DNA from: Bacteroidota bacterium
Lineage (GTDB): Bacteria; Bacteroidota; Bacteroidia; NS11-12g; UBA955
Reading direction: 5' to 3'
Assembly: GCA_016787485.1 (NCBI GenBank)
Contig: JAEUUL010000032.1
Location: forward strand, 51,233 to 115,232
DNA length: 64,000 nt
The notes beneath the pieces were generated by a model that was not told the DNA's origin, ran no database searches, and saw nothing but the letters and a program-made list of their open reading frames with translations. Each line of letters starts with the position of its first letter. Within the stretch, counting starts at the first letter, position 1. Positions 45,524 to 54,867 of this stretch are shown here, in pieces. Made by a program: the position numbers and the translations under genes.

Positions 45524-46639
45524 GTGAACCGGATATTGATTTTAATGCTCCTGTTTCTGGCCTCCGGTTGTGGACAATCAGGAAAACAGCCGGCATTTCC
45601 GGCGGGAATGAAACGGATTCCTGCCCGCTATTCTTCTCTCTTTTTCTTTGGAACCACCCCTACGGACACTTTTCTTTTCATACGCGACCCGGCAGATACC
45701 CTGCGTTTTCTGAACAGGTTTTATTATGGAAAAAGCAGTCAGATTGAAGGTTTTTTAAAACTGAAACGGCCTGGCCGCATAGTTGCGCTTTCGGCAGTAT
45801 TTACAGGCATGCTGGAAGGGCTGGATATGCAGAATACGCTGCTGGCAGTGGACAATACCGATTACATCACCTCACCCCGCACAGTGCAGCGCATTGGCAG
45901 AAATGAAATTGTATCCGTGGCTGCCGGTGGCGGTCTGCAACGGGAAAAACTGTTGCAACTCAAACCAGACCTTGTGGTTGGTTACTATATAGACCCCAAA
46001 GGACATGAGGAACTGCAGCAACTGGAAAAAGCAGGGGCACCCGTACTGTACTGCCAGAATTTTCTGGAAAACGACCCGCTGGCCCGTGCAGAATGGATTA
46101 AGGTGTTCGGCTGGCTGGGCAAACAATCTCAGCGTGCTGAAGCCCTTTTTAATGAGGTAGACGAGCACTATCAGTCCCTCAGGGGTTGGGACTCTACAGA
46201 CAATTACCACCCCGGAGTAATCATAAACGCACCCTACCACGGGGTGTGGGATGCCCCGGCCGGAGGGAGCTATATGGCCCGGCTGATTGCCGATGCAGGT
46301 GGAAATTACCTGTTTGCCCATACCGCTGGAACAGGCCGTATACCTCTGAATCTGGAAAAGATAGTGGCCAATGGAAATAAAGCAGAAGTCTGGCTGAATC
46401 CGGGTGCCTGTGCCGATCTGGAATGCCTGCTTCTGATGGACAAAAGGCTTTCTGCGATAGAGGCCTTTCAAAACAAAAAAGTATACAATTGCACCAAAAC
46501 CCTGAATTCCAAAGGAGGAAATGCCTACTGGGAATACGGTGTGATGAGACCAGACCTTGTGCTGGCGGATTTATGCAGGATATTGCATCCCGGCTTTTTG
46601 CCTGAACATGAATTTGTTTTTTATGAACCACTGAAATGA
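45524..46639 (+). CDS. ABC-transporter substrate-binding lipoprotein (BtuF/FecB/HmuT type)
   Basis: Periplasmic receptor for an iron-siderophore, heme or corrinoid importer, about 371 residues. The GTG at 45524 gives an ideal lipoprotein signal (MNRILILMLLFLASGC) 5 nt after GACCTTTG, one mismatch from the -7 box; ATG at 45506 is the alternative. The two-lobe fold is indicated by RPGRIVALSAVFTGMLEGLD, KPDLVVGYYIDPKGHEELQQ and APAGGSYMARLIADAGGNYL. Its stop overlaps the permease ATG (ATGA). No ATPase gene follows. The heme-uptake operon 7 kb away makes heme a reasonable guess. Confidence 0.88.
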   Translation: MNRILILMLLFLASGCGQSGKQPAFPAGMKRIPARYSSLFFFGTTPTDTFLFIRDPADTLRFLNRFYYGKSSQIEGFLKLKRPGRIVALSAVFTGMLEGLDMQNTLLAVDNTDYITSPRTVQRIGRNEIVSVAAGGGLQREKLLQLKPDLVVGYYIDPKGHEELQQLEKAGAPVLYCQNFLENDPLARAEWIKVFGWLGKQSQRAEALFNEVDEHYQSLRGWDSTDNYHPGVIINAPYHGVWDAPAGGSYMARLIADAGGNYLFAHTAGTGRIPLNLEKIVANGNKAEVWLNPGACADLECLLLMDKRLSAIEAFQNKKVYNCTKTLNSKGGNAYWEYGVMRPDLVLADLCRILHPGFLPEHEFVFYEPLK

Positions 46640-47586
46640 ATCCGGTGTTGCGCAAAAACGTATTGCTCTTGTTGCTCTGTCTGCTTGTGACATGTGCAGA
46701 CCTGGTCTGGCAACTCCCTGAAACCGATGTGTTTCTGACCTTTCGCTTGCCACGGGTGCTGGCCGCTGTTTGTGCGGGCATTTGTTTATCGCTGTGCGGA
46801 CTGGTCTTGCAAAGTTTGTTTCGCAACCCGCTTGCGGGTCCGTTTCTTATAGGTATCACACCAGGGGCTTCATTTGCCACCGGACTGCTTCTGCTTGTGT
46901 TTCCTCACGGACTGGGTGGTGGTCTGCTGCAGGAGATAGGCCTTGCCGGTGCAGGTATGGCCGGGGGAATGCTGGTGCTGTTGCTGCAACTCAGACTCAG
47001 TCGTGGAATGAATGGTCTGTTTGCGCTGTTACTAACCGGAGTTATGCTCAGTTACCTGCTGGGCGCGGGTGTGGAAATCATGGAGACCTTTGCCGGTGCC
47101 GAGCAGGTTCGCAGTTTTGTCATGTGGGGGCAGGGCAATTTTGACCGGGTTCAGCTGCAGCAATTGTGGATCTTCGGCCTGTTTTCTGCTGCTGGTCTTG
47201 TAGCAGTTTTTATGCTGCGATATCAACTGGATGCATGGCTGCCCGGTGAACACTATGCCCGCAATGCGGGTGTAAACACGGGCACACTGCGGATTACCAC
47301 CATTTGGCTTACCGGAATGCTGGCAGGAGTTACCACGGCACTGTGCGGTCCTGTGGGATTTGTAGGATTGGTGGCACCACATCTGGCACGGCTTCAAACC
47401 AAATCTAACCGGCATGGCACTTTATTGTTTCCGGTTATGCTATGGGGAATTCTGCTTTGCGCGCTGGCCGATTTGCTGGCCCATCACCTGTTTGGAAAAT
47501 TCACATTAAATGTGAATGCAGTTTGCGCCATTCTGGGTGCACCTGTTGTGCTGTGGACGCTGTGGAAGACGCGCCTTTCCGACTGA
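46636..47586 (+). CDS. FecCD/BtuC-family ABC transporter permease
   Basis: Inner-membrane permease of a type II importer (iron-siderophore, heme or B12), 316 residues and about nine hydrophobic helices. Family motifs: RLPRVLAAVCAGICLSLCGL, FRNPLAGPFLIGITPGASFA, GVMLSYLLGAGVEI, and the cytoplasmic coupling region VGFVGLVAPHLAR. It overlaps the binding-protein gene. The next gene is convergent and directly abuts it, so an ATPase subunit must be encoded elsewhere. Confidence 0.93.
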   Translation: MNPVLRKNVLLLLLCLLVTCADLVWQLPETDVFLTFRLPRVLAAVCAGICLSLCGLVLQSLFRNPLAGPFLIGITPGASFATGLLLLVFPHGLGGGLLQEIGLAGAGMAGGMLVLLLQLRLSRGMNGLFALLLTGVMLSYLLGAGVEIMETFAGAEQVRSFVMWGQGNFDRVQLQQLWIFGLFSAAGLVAVFMLRYQLDAWLPGEHYARNAGVNTGTLRITTIWLTGMLAGVTTALCGPVGFVGLVAPHLARLQTKSNRHGTLLFPVMLWGILLCALADLLAHHLFGKFTLNVNAVCAILGAPVVLWTLWKTRLSD

Positions 47587-48150
47587 TTATTCCAGTTTTT
47601 CCACACGGATGATATTCTCAATCTCATAATCCATCACCGGGTCGTATTCCACTTTCATATCGTGGCCATAGACCGAACCAAAAGCCTGCCAGAAAATGGT
47701 CTCAGCACTGCCCCGGTAATTTTTCATAATCTGCCAGGTGGTTTTTCCCGTTTCACGGTGTATCAGTTTCATCAGCACTTTGCCCTGGTCTATGGTAAGT
47801 TTTTTTAACTGTTCCATAAACAGGGATTTTATGCTCTCCTCGCACTGTTTTACGTACTTCTTTTTCTCCTTTTTAGACTTCTTCATTGCCAGATTGTCTT
47901 CCATCACCCGCATTTTATAGGCCGCCAGCTTGGCATAAGGGATAACCGTCCGTACATCACGCTTGAGCCTTTTGTACTTTTTTATCTTCTCCTCGTCCAT
48001 CCCCGCGCTGATTTCTACCGGGTCTATGGCCACCACCTCTACGGTATCCCCGTCTATAACCACCCAGCGCACACGGCCGGTATCAGATTGCGCCTTAACA
48101 ATGCCAACAACTGGAAAAGCCAGCAACAGAAATAACAGAATGCGTTTCAT
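47587..48150 (-). CDS. DUF4294 exported protein
   Basis: Secreted protein of 187 residues. Signal peptide MKRILLFLLLAFPVVGIVKA ending at Q. The mature part contains VVIDGDTVEVVAIDPVEI, RLKRDVRTVIPYAKLAAYKM and LIDRETGKTTW-like LIHRETGKTTWQIMKNYRGS, matching DUF4294, a Bacteroidota family of unknown function. Lys-rich helices occupy the centre. It follows the Lgt-like gene by 6 bp and is likely in the same transcript. Confidence 0.82.
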   Translation of the reverse strand: MKRILLFLLLAFPVVGIVKAQSDTGRVRWVVIDGDTVEVVAIDPVEISAGMDEEKIKKYKRLKRDVRTVIPYAKLAAYKMRVMEDNLAMKKSKKEKKKYVKQCEESIKSLFMEQLKKLTIDQGKVLMKLIHRETGKTTWQIMKNYRGSAETIFWQAFGSVYGHDMKVEYDPVMDYEIENIIRVEKLE

Positions 48151-48156
48151 ACTCTA

Positions 48157-49377
48157 TCAGGTATTCAAACCCTGTGCCGTTCCGCTGCCTGAGGTTGAAC
48201 CCACTCTCTTACCCAAAAACAGCAACCATACAGTGCCGGTAATCAAAAGCAGCAGGGAAATAAGCTGCGCCTGAGAAAAGGTGAGAGAACCCACCCTGTA
48301 CAAACTGCTGCCGTGTTCGCGGATGAATTCGATAAGAAATCGTTCGGCACCTGCAAAAACCATATACCAGGCGAATAGGTTTCCGGGTGATGTGGATTTG
48401 AAGCGCAACACCTTCCACAAAATGAAAAACAAACCCAGCGCCATCAATGCTTCATACAAGGGTGTCGGCCAAACCGGTACAGCGAGCTGGTGACAATAAT
48501 CTCCGGTACATCCGGGTATGCTCACCATCTCAGGTCCCACATTACCGCCGTGCCCCAGCACATTGTGCGGATATGTATAGGCCCATGCCCAGTCCGGCAG
48601 CCAGCCCAGTCCGGCAGGTGTGGGTTGTGTATTGGCAACGCCCCAGTCGCCATCTCCGCTGAAATGGCAACCAAAACGTCCGGTTCCGTAAGACAGCATC
48701 ATGGCAGGTGCACCTGAATCGAGTACACGGAACAGGTTCAGTTTCTTGCTGTGGCAATAAATCAACACCCCCGCAGCACCGCAAAGGAGTCCTCCGTAAA
48801 ACGTCCAGCCTCCGGTGCTGAAAAAATCTGATACAAAGGTTGCAAACGTCAGGTGGGCCGGATTCTCAAGGATATGAAACACCTTGGCCCCCAGAAAACC
48901 GGAAAGCAGAGCTATGGTCGTAATGTTTCCCATGTAATAGCCTGCATCTGTGGTGGTATCCACAACTTTCGGTTCGGGCAGCCTTTGTTTCAAATCGGTG
49001 CGGTAACGCCAGGCTGTTACTGCCAGGGCGGCGGCAATGCCCATCCACAATGAACCCTCAGAAGTAAACACATGATCCTGCGGACTGAATCCCTCACCGG
49101 AATTGAACAGAAGAAACAGCACCTTATAGCCGAAAAGAAAGGCCAGTACTCCATTCAACACATACTCTGAAACGGGGAACGGTTTACCTGTGACTGTCCG
49201 AACCTGTACCGGGCCAAATTGACCCAAAGCAGTGCGCCGGGCCATTTCTGTCCGCATGGCCCAAAAAGCGGCAGCGATGGAAATCGCAACAAAAAAACCG
49301 AAGGTATTCACCATCAGCAGACCGTCCAGTGAAATACCAAACAGGTCTTTCAGAAAATGATAAAGGGTGGGAAACAT
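48157..49377 (-). CDS. Prolipoprotein diacylglyceryl transferase (Lgt)-family membrane protein, atypical
   Basis: Multi-spanning inner-membrane protein of 406 residues, about 110 longer than E. coli Lgt. The Lgt signature region is recognisable (LSYGTGRFGCHFSGDGDWG, 229-247) and a C-terminal AERFLIEFIREHG matches the conserved Arg/Glu pair. Two residues known to be critical in E. coli Lgt differ: the HGGL histidine is Tyr194 (FYGGL) and the GRxGN asparagine is Cys237 (GRFGC). It may be a divergent Lgt or a paralogue with another lipid-related role. No second Lgt lies in the window. Confidence 0.82.
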   Translation of the reverse strand: MFPTLYHFLKDLFGISLDGLLMVNTFGFFVAISIAAAFWAMRTEMARRTALGQFGPVQVRTVTGKPFPVSEYVLNGVLAFLFGYKVLFLLFNSGEGFSPQDHVFTSEGSLWMGIAAALAVTAWRYRTDLKQRLPEPKVVDTTTDAGYYMGNITTIALLSGFLGAKVFHILENPAHLTFATFVSDFFSTGGWTFYGGLLCGAAGVLIYCHSKKLNLFRVLDSGAPAMMLSYGTGRFGCHFSGDGDWGVANTQPTPAGLGWLPDWAWAYTYPHNVLGHGGNVGPEMVSIPGCTGDYCHQLAVPVWPTPLYEALMALGLFFILWKVLRFKSTSPGNLFAWYMVFAGAERFLIEFIREHGSSLYRVGSLTFSQAQLISLLLLITGTVWLLFLGKRVGSTSGSGTAQGLNT

Positions 49378-49420
49378 GAATAACCGTTAGGCTGCAAATC
49401 TCTTAAGAATATCCGGTGTT

Positions 49421-50725
49421 TCAGTGGGTAAATACCGGAATTTCTGCCTGCATGGAGCCATCGGGTAAAAAATCACCCAAAATCACGGGTACGACTTCAT
49501 TCACAAGCAGTGGATCAAAATCTGTACTCACTTTAATGTAATTGTCGGTAAATCCCTGCATGCGGTTGCCTTTCTCCTCCATCTCAAACAAAACCGGTCT
49601 TTCGCTACCCCGGTGTGCTGAGTAAAACAGATGCCGCTTTTTCTCACTCAGGATTCTAAGCATTTCGCTGCGTCGCATGCGTTCTTTTACAGGCACTACC
49701 TCTTTCATCTTCCGGGCTGTGGTATTGGGCCTTTCACTGTATGGAAAAACATGCAGGTAGCTGATATCCAGTTCGTTTAAAAACCGGTAGGTCGTGAGAA
49801 AATCCTCTTCAGATTCACCCGGAAAACCCACGATCACATCCACGCCAATGGCACAATAAGGCATTTTCTCCCTGATCCGGGTTATGCGCTGCTGATACAA
49901 TTCAGACAGATACCTTCTCCGCATACGTTGCAGAATGACATCGCTTCCGCTTTGCAGCGGAATATGGAAATGGGGCACAAATCGCTTGCTGCGGGCAACA
50001 AAGTCTATGATTTCATCAGAAAGCAAATTGGGCTCTATGCTGCTGATGCGGAAACGGTCAATGCCTTCTATATGGTCGAGTTGCTGGATGAGGTCATAGA
50101 ATGATTCTCCGTGCAACACACCAAAATCTCCCAGGTTTACACCGGTAAGAACAATTTCCTTCACACCGGATTCTGCGGTTTTCCGAACCCTTTCCACGGT
50201 TTGAGAAACAGTATCGCTGCGGCTGGCACCGCGGGCCAGGGGAATGGTGCAAAATGTGCAGAAGTAGTCACATCCGTCCTGCACTTTCATAAAGGTACGG
50301 GTACGGTCACCTTCACTGAATCCGGGCACAAAAACGTTGGTTTCTTTTATGGGCGCATTGTAAACCCTGGTTTTGGGTTCCTTGGTCAATTGATGCAAAT
50401 GCTCGGGCAACTGAAATTTTTCTGCTGCGCCTAAAACCATATCCACGCCGGGAATAGCTGCTATTTCTTCCGGTTTCAATTGCGCATAGCAACCTACAAT
50501 AACGATATATGCTGCGGGGTTGTATTTCAATGCCTCTTTCACCACTTTTTTGCATTTGCGGTCGGCATGGTCAGTTACACTGCAGGTGTTTATCACATAC
50601 AGATCTGCACCATCGGTAAAATCCGCTTTGCGAAACCCTTTATCCGTGAGTTGGCGCCCTATGGTGCTGGTTTCAGCAAAATTGAGTTTGCAACCCAGCG
50701 TATAAAAAGCCACAGAGTGAGACAT
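49421..50725 (-). CDS. mtaB: tRNA N6-threonylcarbamoyladenosine(37) methylthiotransferase
   Basis: Radical SAM enzyme that adds the 2-methylthio group to t6A37 of tRNAs reading ANN codons. The 434 residues carry cysteines 12, 48 and 79 for the auxiliary cluster (TLGCKLN, INTCSVT, VGCYAQ) and 152, 156 and 159 for the radical SAM cluster (CDYFCTFC). A C-terminal TRAM-like domain follows. TLGCKLNFAET and the missing MiaB-specific features favour MtaB over MiaB/RimO. The ATG is 7 nt after TATCTTTG; in-frame codons upstream overlap that box. Confidence 0.95.
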   Translation of the reverse strand: MSHSVAFYTLGCKLNFAETSTIGRQLTDKGFRKADFTDGADLYVINTCSVTDHADRKCKKVVKEALKYNPAAYIVIVGCYAQLKPEEIAAIPGVDMVLGAAEKFQLPEHLHQLTKEPKTRVYNAPIKETNVFVPGFSEGDRTRTFMKVQDGCDYFCTFCTIPLARGASRSDTVSQTVERVRKTAESGVKEIVLTGVNLGDFGVLHGESFYDLIQQLDHIEGIDRFRISSIEPNLLSDEIIDFVARSKRFVPHFHIPLQSGSDVILQRMRRRYLSELYQQRITRIREKMPYCAIGVDVIVGFPGESEEDFLTTYRFLNELDISYLHVFPYSERPNTTARKMKEVVPVKERMRRSEMLRILSEKKRHLFYSAHRGSERPVLFEMEEKGNRMQGFTDNYIKVSTDFDPLLVNEVVPVILGDFLPDGSMQAEIPVFTH

Positions 50726-50732
50726 GGAGTTG

Positions 50733-50740
50733 CAAAGATA
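50733..50740 (-). promoter_or_regulatory. -7 promoter element (TATCTTTG) of mtaB
   Basis: Perfect TAnnTTTG on the minus strand, 7 nt before the ATG at 50725. Confidence 0.75.
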
Positions 50741-50764
50741 CAATGCAGAGGCTAAAACCTCCGG

Positions 50765-51463
50765 TCAGAACACAAGGCCAAGGTCAAATGAAACTGTAGC
50801 TATGCGCTTGCCATTGCCCGTCGCAGGGGTCAGATTCGGCATTTTGAAATTGTCGTTGAGATTGTTCAGACCTACTTTTACAGAAGCAGTCCAACCCATT
50901 ACACCACCCCGGTACTGATAACCGGCCACTGCCTGAATGTCGAACGGATGCAGGGGCAGGTTTTTCCAACGGCTCATATAGTTATCAGCATCGGCCGGTG
51001 TGTAATTCGGCCAAGAACCAGTGTAAGCCACCGATTTGAGAATATACCCAATTTGCGCGCCAATCTGTATACATCTATATTTATCCTCCTGCTTTTTCCC
51101 CAGGCGGTAATTCAAAAGCAAAGGCATATCCAGTGTAACCAACCCTATGCGGGTATAGGCGGTATTCCCTGAGTCTGAATTGCCGAAGTTACCTCCCCTG
51201 AAACGGGCATCAAGCCCGGTTTGGAAAGCCAGCGGACTTTTTTTCATCTCTTTTGTGTAATAGTATGCCCCGGCCAGAAAACTTACCATAGGTCGCGGGC
51301 GCTGCAATTCTCCACCGGTAATAGCACTCATGCCGGTTCCAAGTTTCAGCCCGTAGTTGAGTCTTTCATTTTCCTCAGCTTCTGTCCAGCCCACGACTTC
51401 GGCCTGTCCGGATAGTCTGCCGGCGGCAGCAGCGAGCAGCAATACAAGTAAGGTTGATTTCAT
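50765..51463 (-). CDS. PorT-like outer-membrane beta-barrel protein
   Basis: Predicted small barrel of 232 residues with a signal peptide (MKSTLLVLLLAAAAGRLSGQ). The body has about eight strands (YGLKLGTGMSAITG, PLAFQTGLDARFRGGNFG, LVTLDMPLLLNYRLG, CIQIGAQIGYIL) and the terminal strand VSFDLGLVF. It fits the porin/PorT-like family common in Bacteroidota. It starts 2 bp after the hscA stop and is probably co-transcribed with it; no functional link to hscA is evident. Confidence 0.75.
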   Translation of the reverse strand: MKSTLLVLLLAAAAGRLSGQAEVVGWTEAEENERLNYGLKLGTGMSAITGGELQRPRPMVSFLAGAYYYTKEMKKSPLAFQTGLDARFRGGNFGNSDSGNTAYTRIGLVTLDMPLLLNYRLGKKQEDKYRCIQIGAQIGYILKSVAYTGSWPNYTPADADNYMSRWKNLPLHPFDIQAVAGYQYRGGVMGWTASVKVGLNNLNDNFKMPNLTPATGNGKRIATVSFDLGLVF

Positions 51464-51465
51464 GG

Positions 51466-53334
51466 CTATTTCAGGTTGATTACATTTCCCTTCAGTGCTT
51501 TGCCCACCGCTTCGTCCATAAGTCTTTCTGCAAACGGGCGTGTAAAACCATTTAAATCGTCGGAAGCAGCCAGTATCTGGTCGCGTTCTAAGCTCAAACT
51601 GCTTCTCAATGCTTCCATTCTCTGTTTTGTGCCCTGCAATTCCACGTCGGATAACAAGTGGGTATTCTTATCTATAAAACGTTGAACCGTATACAATAAT
51701 TGTTCTGCTTCTGTTTTCGCTTCCACATTCATGCGCACATCCACATCCTCACGCGCATGCAACAAACTATCGGTCAGCATCTTTTCAACTTCGGCATCGG
51801 TAAGGCCTATCCTGTGTTTTACAGAAATCTCCTGTTTTACACCGCTGCGAAGCTCTGTGGCCTCCACAGTAAGCACACCGTTGGCGTCCAGCATAAAAAC
51901 CACTTCTATTTTTGGCATACCCGCAGGCATAGCCGGAATTCCTTTCAAAACAAACTCGGCCAGTTTGCGGTTTTGAGAAACCAACTCCCTTTCACCCTGA
52001 TAAACATGGATGGCCAGATTTATCTGCCCGTCTACACTGGTGGTATACTGCCGGCCTGCCTTTACCGGAATTTTACTGTTTCTGGTTATCAGCACATCCA
52101 TAAGTCCGCCCATGGTTTCTATTCCCAGACTCAGCGGCGTTACATCCAGCAGAAGTATGTCCCTGCGGTTTCCGGCCAGAATATCTGCCTCTACTGCGGC
52201 GCCAAGGGCCACCACCTCGTCAGGATTCATCTGGTCGTTGATACGTGCACTGCCAAAAATGCCGGCTAGCCGGGTTTTAATCTGCGGCAGTCGTGTACTG
52301 CCTCCCACGAGCACAACTTCATCGATCTGTTCTGGAGCCAAACCCGCATCTTTCATGGCAGCATGTACGCATTGCAATGATCTGGCAAGCACTGGTTCCA
52401 CCAGTGAATCGAGTGTGGCTCTGCTCAGATGTAAGTCATAAAGATTCCCGTTGAGTCCGGCTTTTACCGAAACCAGATCCAGGACAGCCAATTCCTTTTT
52501 TGCCAATTCTGCCTTAAGCCTCAGGGCCTGCATTTCTCCCTGTGTCAGTTTGTCTGAGGCAACCCTGGCTATGCTGAGCCAATGATCAACAATTGCACGG
52601 TCCACATCATCCCCTCCCAGGTAGGTATCTCCATGGGTTGCCAGTACTTCAAACACCCCTTGCTCTATCCGCAGAATGGTAAGGTCGAACGTACCACCAC
52701 CCAAATCGTAAACTGCAATGGTTTTCTGTTCATCGGGATTGAGCCCCAGGCCATAGGCCAGACTGGCTGCAGTGGGCTCATTCACTATACGCAACACGTC
52801 CAGTCCGGCCAGCTTACCGGCATCGCGTGTGGCCTGGCGCTGATTGTCGTCGAAGTAGGCTGGAACTGTAATCACCGCTTTGCGCACAGGGATTCCAAGG
52901 CTCATTTCAGCCCGCTTTTTCAATTCGGTCAGAATACAGGCACTCAACTCCACGGGGGAGTAAAACCGGCCCCCCACTTCCACTTTCACCAGTTGGTCAT
53001 TGTCAAAATCCGAAATACGGTAACCATAATAGGCCGAATGTGGGGCAATATCTTTGTAACTGCGACCCAGCAATCGTTTCACACTAAAAATGGTATTCGG
53101 GGCATCGGTTATCAGAGCCTCACGGGCTGCATTACCAACCACAGGTTCGGCAGCAGAACCAAACCAGATCACCGAAGGAACCAGGTTGCCTGCATCTGCG
53201 GCCAGTACCCGTGGAGTGCCACTTTCGGGGTCAGCAATGGCCACCAGGCTGTTTGTGGTACCCAGATCTATTCCCACCACCGCTTCTCTGGTTTCCAGTT
53301 TCCCTGACTTGATATTTATACTGATTTTTGCCAT
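51466..53334 (-). CDS. hscA: Hsp70-family chaperone for iron-sulfur cluster assembly
   Basis: ATP-dependent chaperone thought to release clusters from the IscU scaffold. The 622 residues show the actin-like ATPase ([11 protein letters not shown] at 20-30, [26 protein letters not shown]) and the substrate domain ([27 protein letters not shown]). The N-terminal [14 protein letters not shown] extension is what I associate with Bacteroidota HscA rather than DnaK. The tail lacks the DnaK acidic EEVD-like end. iscU/hscB are not nearby. A perfect TACCTTTG lies 35 nt upstream of the ATG. Confidence 0.9.
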   Translation of the reverse strand: MAKISINIKSGKLETREAVVGIDLGTTNSLVAIADPESGTPRVLAADAGNLVPSVIWFGSAAEPVVGNAAREALITDAPNTIFSVKRLLGRSYKDIAPHSAYYGYRISDFDNDQLVKVEVGGRFYSPVELSACILTELKKRAEMSLGIPVRKAVITVPAYFDDNQRQATRDAGKLAGLDVLRIVNEPTAASLAYGLGLNPDEQKTIAVYDLGGGTFDLTILRIEQGVFEVLATHGDTYLGGDDVDRAIVDHWLSIARVASDKLTQGEMQALRLKAELAKKELAVLDLVSVKAGLNGNLYDLHLSRATLDSLVEPVLARSLQCVHAAMKDAGLAPEQIDEVVLVGGSTRLPQIKTRLAGIFGSARINDQMNPDEVVALGAAVEADILAGNRRDILLLDVTPLSLGIETMGGLMDVLITRNSKIPVKAGRQYTTSVDGQINLAIHVYQGERELVSQNRKLAEFVLKGIPAMPAGMPKIEVVFMLDANGVLTVEATELRSGVKQEISVKHRIGLTDAEVEKMLTDSLLHAREDVDVRMNVEAKTEAEQLLYTVQRFIDKNTHLLSDVELQGTKQRMEALRSSLSLERDQILAASDDLNGFTRPFAERLMDEAVGKALKGNVINLK

Positions 53335-53369
53335 GCCTTCTTAAAAATGCTGACTTTTATTCCCTTTTG

Positions 53370-53377
53370 CAAAGGTA
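53370..53377 (-). promoter_or_regulatory. -7 promoter element (TACCTTTG) of hscA
   Basis: Perfect TAnnTTTG on the minus strand, 35 nt before the ATG at 53334. Confidence 0.65.
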
Positions 53378-53500
53378 ACACCACCCTTTGAAATTGTCAG
53401 TTTTTCATTTAAACAACATACCTCTTTGTATGTTCGTCAAACCTTACATAAATTTGACTGAATAAAGCAATCCGGATACTGCACAGGCAAAAGGCAGACT

Positions 53501-53508
53501 TACCTTTG
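53501..53508 (+). promoter_or_regulatory. -7 promoter element (TACCTTTG) of the heme-uptake-like operon
   Basis: Perfect TAnnTTTG, 28 nt before the ATG at 53537. The 202-bp divergent gap shows no obvious Fur-box palindrome. Confidence 0.65.
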
Positions 53509-53536
53509 CAGACGCAAAACCTAATATCTAAACGCA

Positions 53537-54853
53537 ATGAAAAAGCAAATCTTCAACCTGGCCATATTGCTGGCAGCCATACCGGCTACTCTCTGGTCCC
53601 AGGGACTTAAGCCCGACACCATCACCATGGGCCCATCTTATGCCTTCCAGGTATACTACGATATGGCAAAAGGCACCAAATTCCAGGCTTCCATTTCCGA
53701 ATGGGATATAGCCCATACCACCGTGGGAAGAGACAATTGCATACGTGCCAACCATATGACCGGCATCCGGGTTCTGCCCTACCCCAAGGGTGACAGTTCT
53801 GCGTGGAGCAGTGTGGACACCACAGGCTGGATGAACTGGCGTATGGTATACAACAACATGCATGTACACGAAAGTGGTGCCTTCAATCAGCAATTGAACA
53901 AAGGCAATCAATGGGACTTTAACTGGGGTGTTTATGATCCCGGAACTCACATAGTAAAAGGTGATTCATTTTTCATTGTGGGTGTACAAACTGCTCCGGG
54001 CGGCCCGTACTCCAAACTCATGAAATTTATGCCCTTGTATCAACTGGCAAACGGTGATCTGGTTTTCCAATATGCAAACCTGGATGGCAGCAATTATGTG
54101 AAAGACACCCTTTTTGCCAGTACAGCAGTAAACCGCCAGTACAAGTACTACCGCTTCTCGAACGATACCAAGCCTGTTCATGAACCTGCCGACAGCACCT
54201 GGGACATTAGCTTCAACAGGTATTACACCCCTCAATACAACCCCGCAACCCAGAAATTTGAGCCATACCCCACCATGGGTGTGGAAAGCAAACGGGGCAC
54301 TATGGTAGCCCGTATTTACGGTCCGGCATGGGCTTCTGTGCTGGCAGACACCGGAGGTCTGGTGCGTGCTTACTGGAAAACGTTCAACAACGACCTTACC
54401 GGTATTGGCAGCGACTGGAAAATTTTTAACGGAACCGCCTTCATCCTGCAGGACACAATGAACTACATCGTAAAACGTGTAAGACCCGGAGACACAACCT
54501 ATTGGTTGCTCCATTTTACCGGATTTGGCGGAAGCAGCACAGGAAAGGTTATGTTTAACACCATGCAGTTGCGCAATACTGTTTCTGTGATTCATCCGGT
54601 TCTGGGTCAGATAAAAGTATTCCCGAACCCTGCAGCAAACCAATTGTATATTACCATAGAAAATGCTGCCGGAGGCAACACCCGCCTTCAACTGATGAGT
54701 ACCGACGGCAAAGTGGTTGCTGAAAATACGATTCCTGCCGGTAAAGGACTGGTAAGTGCGCGCATGGATGTTTCTGCATTGCCTGCAGGTACTTATATTC
54801 TGAACATGAGCAACGGCCGCCAGGAAAGCAGCAGCCGCATTGTGATTGAATAA
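53537..54853 (+). CDS. HmuY-like secreted protein with T9SS type A sorting domain
   Basis: Exported protein of 438 residues, probably a surface-delivered or released ligand-binding protein. Signal peptide MKKQIFNLAILLAAIPATLW ends at SQ. The body has HmuY-type signatures: FQASISEWDIAH, STWDISFNRYYT and GSDWKIFN, with repeated Trp-Asp/Lys turns. The last 80 residues are a T9SS type A signal (IKVFPNPAANQLYITIENAA to GTYILNMSNGRQESSSRIVI). It is the first gene of an operon with a TonB-dependent receptor (14 bp) and a second HmuY-type protein. Heme as ligand is inferred from the family. Confidence 0.82.
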   Translation: MKKQIFNLAILLAAIPATLWSQGLKPDTITMGPSYAFQVYYDMAKGTKFQASISEWDIAHTTVGRDNCIRANHMTGIRVLPYPKGDSSAWSSVDTTGWMNWRMVYNNMHVHESGAFNQQLNKGNQWDFNWGVYDPGTHIVKGDSFFIVGVQTAPGGPYSKLMKFMPLYQLANGDLVFQYANLDGSNYVKDTLFASTAVNRQYKYYRFSNDTKPVHEPADSTWDISFNRYYTPQYNPATQKFEPYPTMGVESKRGTMVARIYGPAWASVLADTGGLVRAYWKTFNNDLTGIGSDWKIFNGTAFILQDTMNYIVKRVRPGDTTYWLLHFTGFGGSSTGKVMFNTMQLRNTVSVIHPVLGQIKVFPNPAANQLYITIENAAGGNTRLQLMSTDGKVVAENTIPAGKGLVSARMDVSALPAGTYILNMSNGRQESSSRIVIE

Positions 54854-54867
54854 TATTCTTTGATTCT

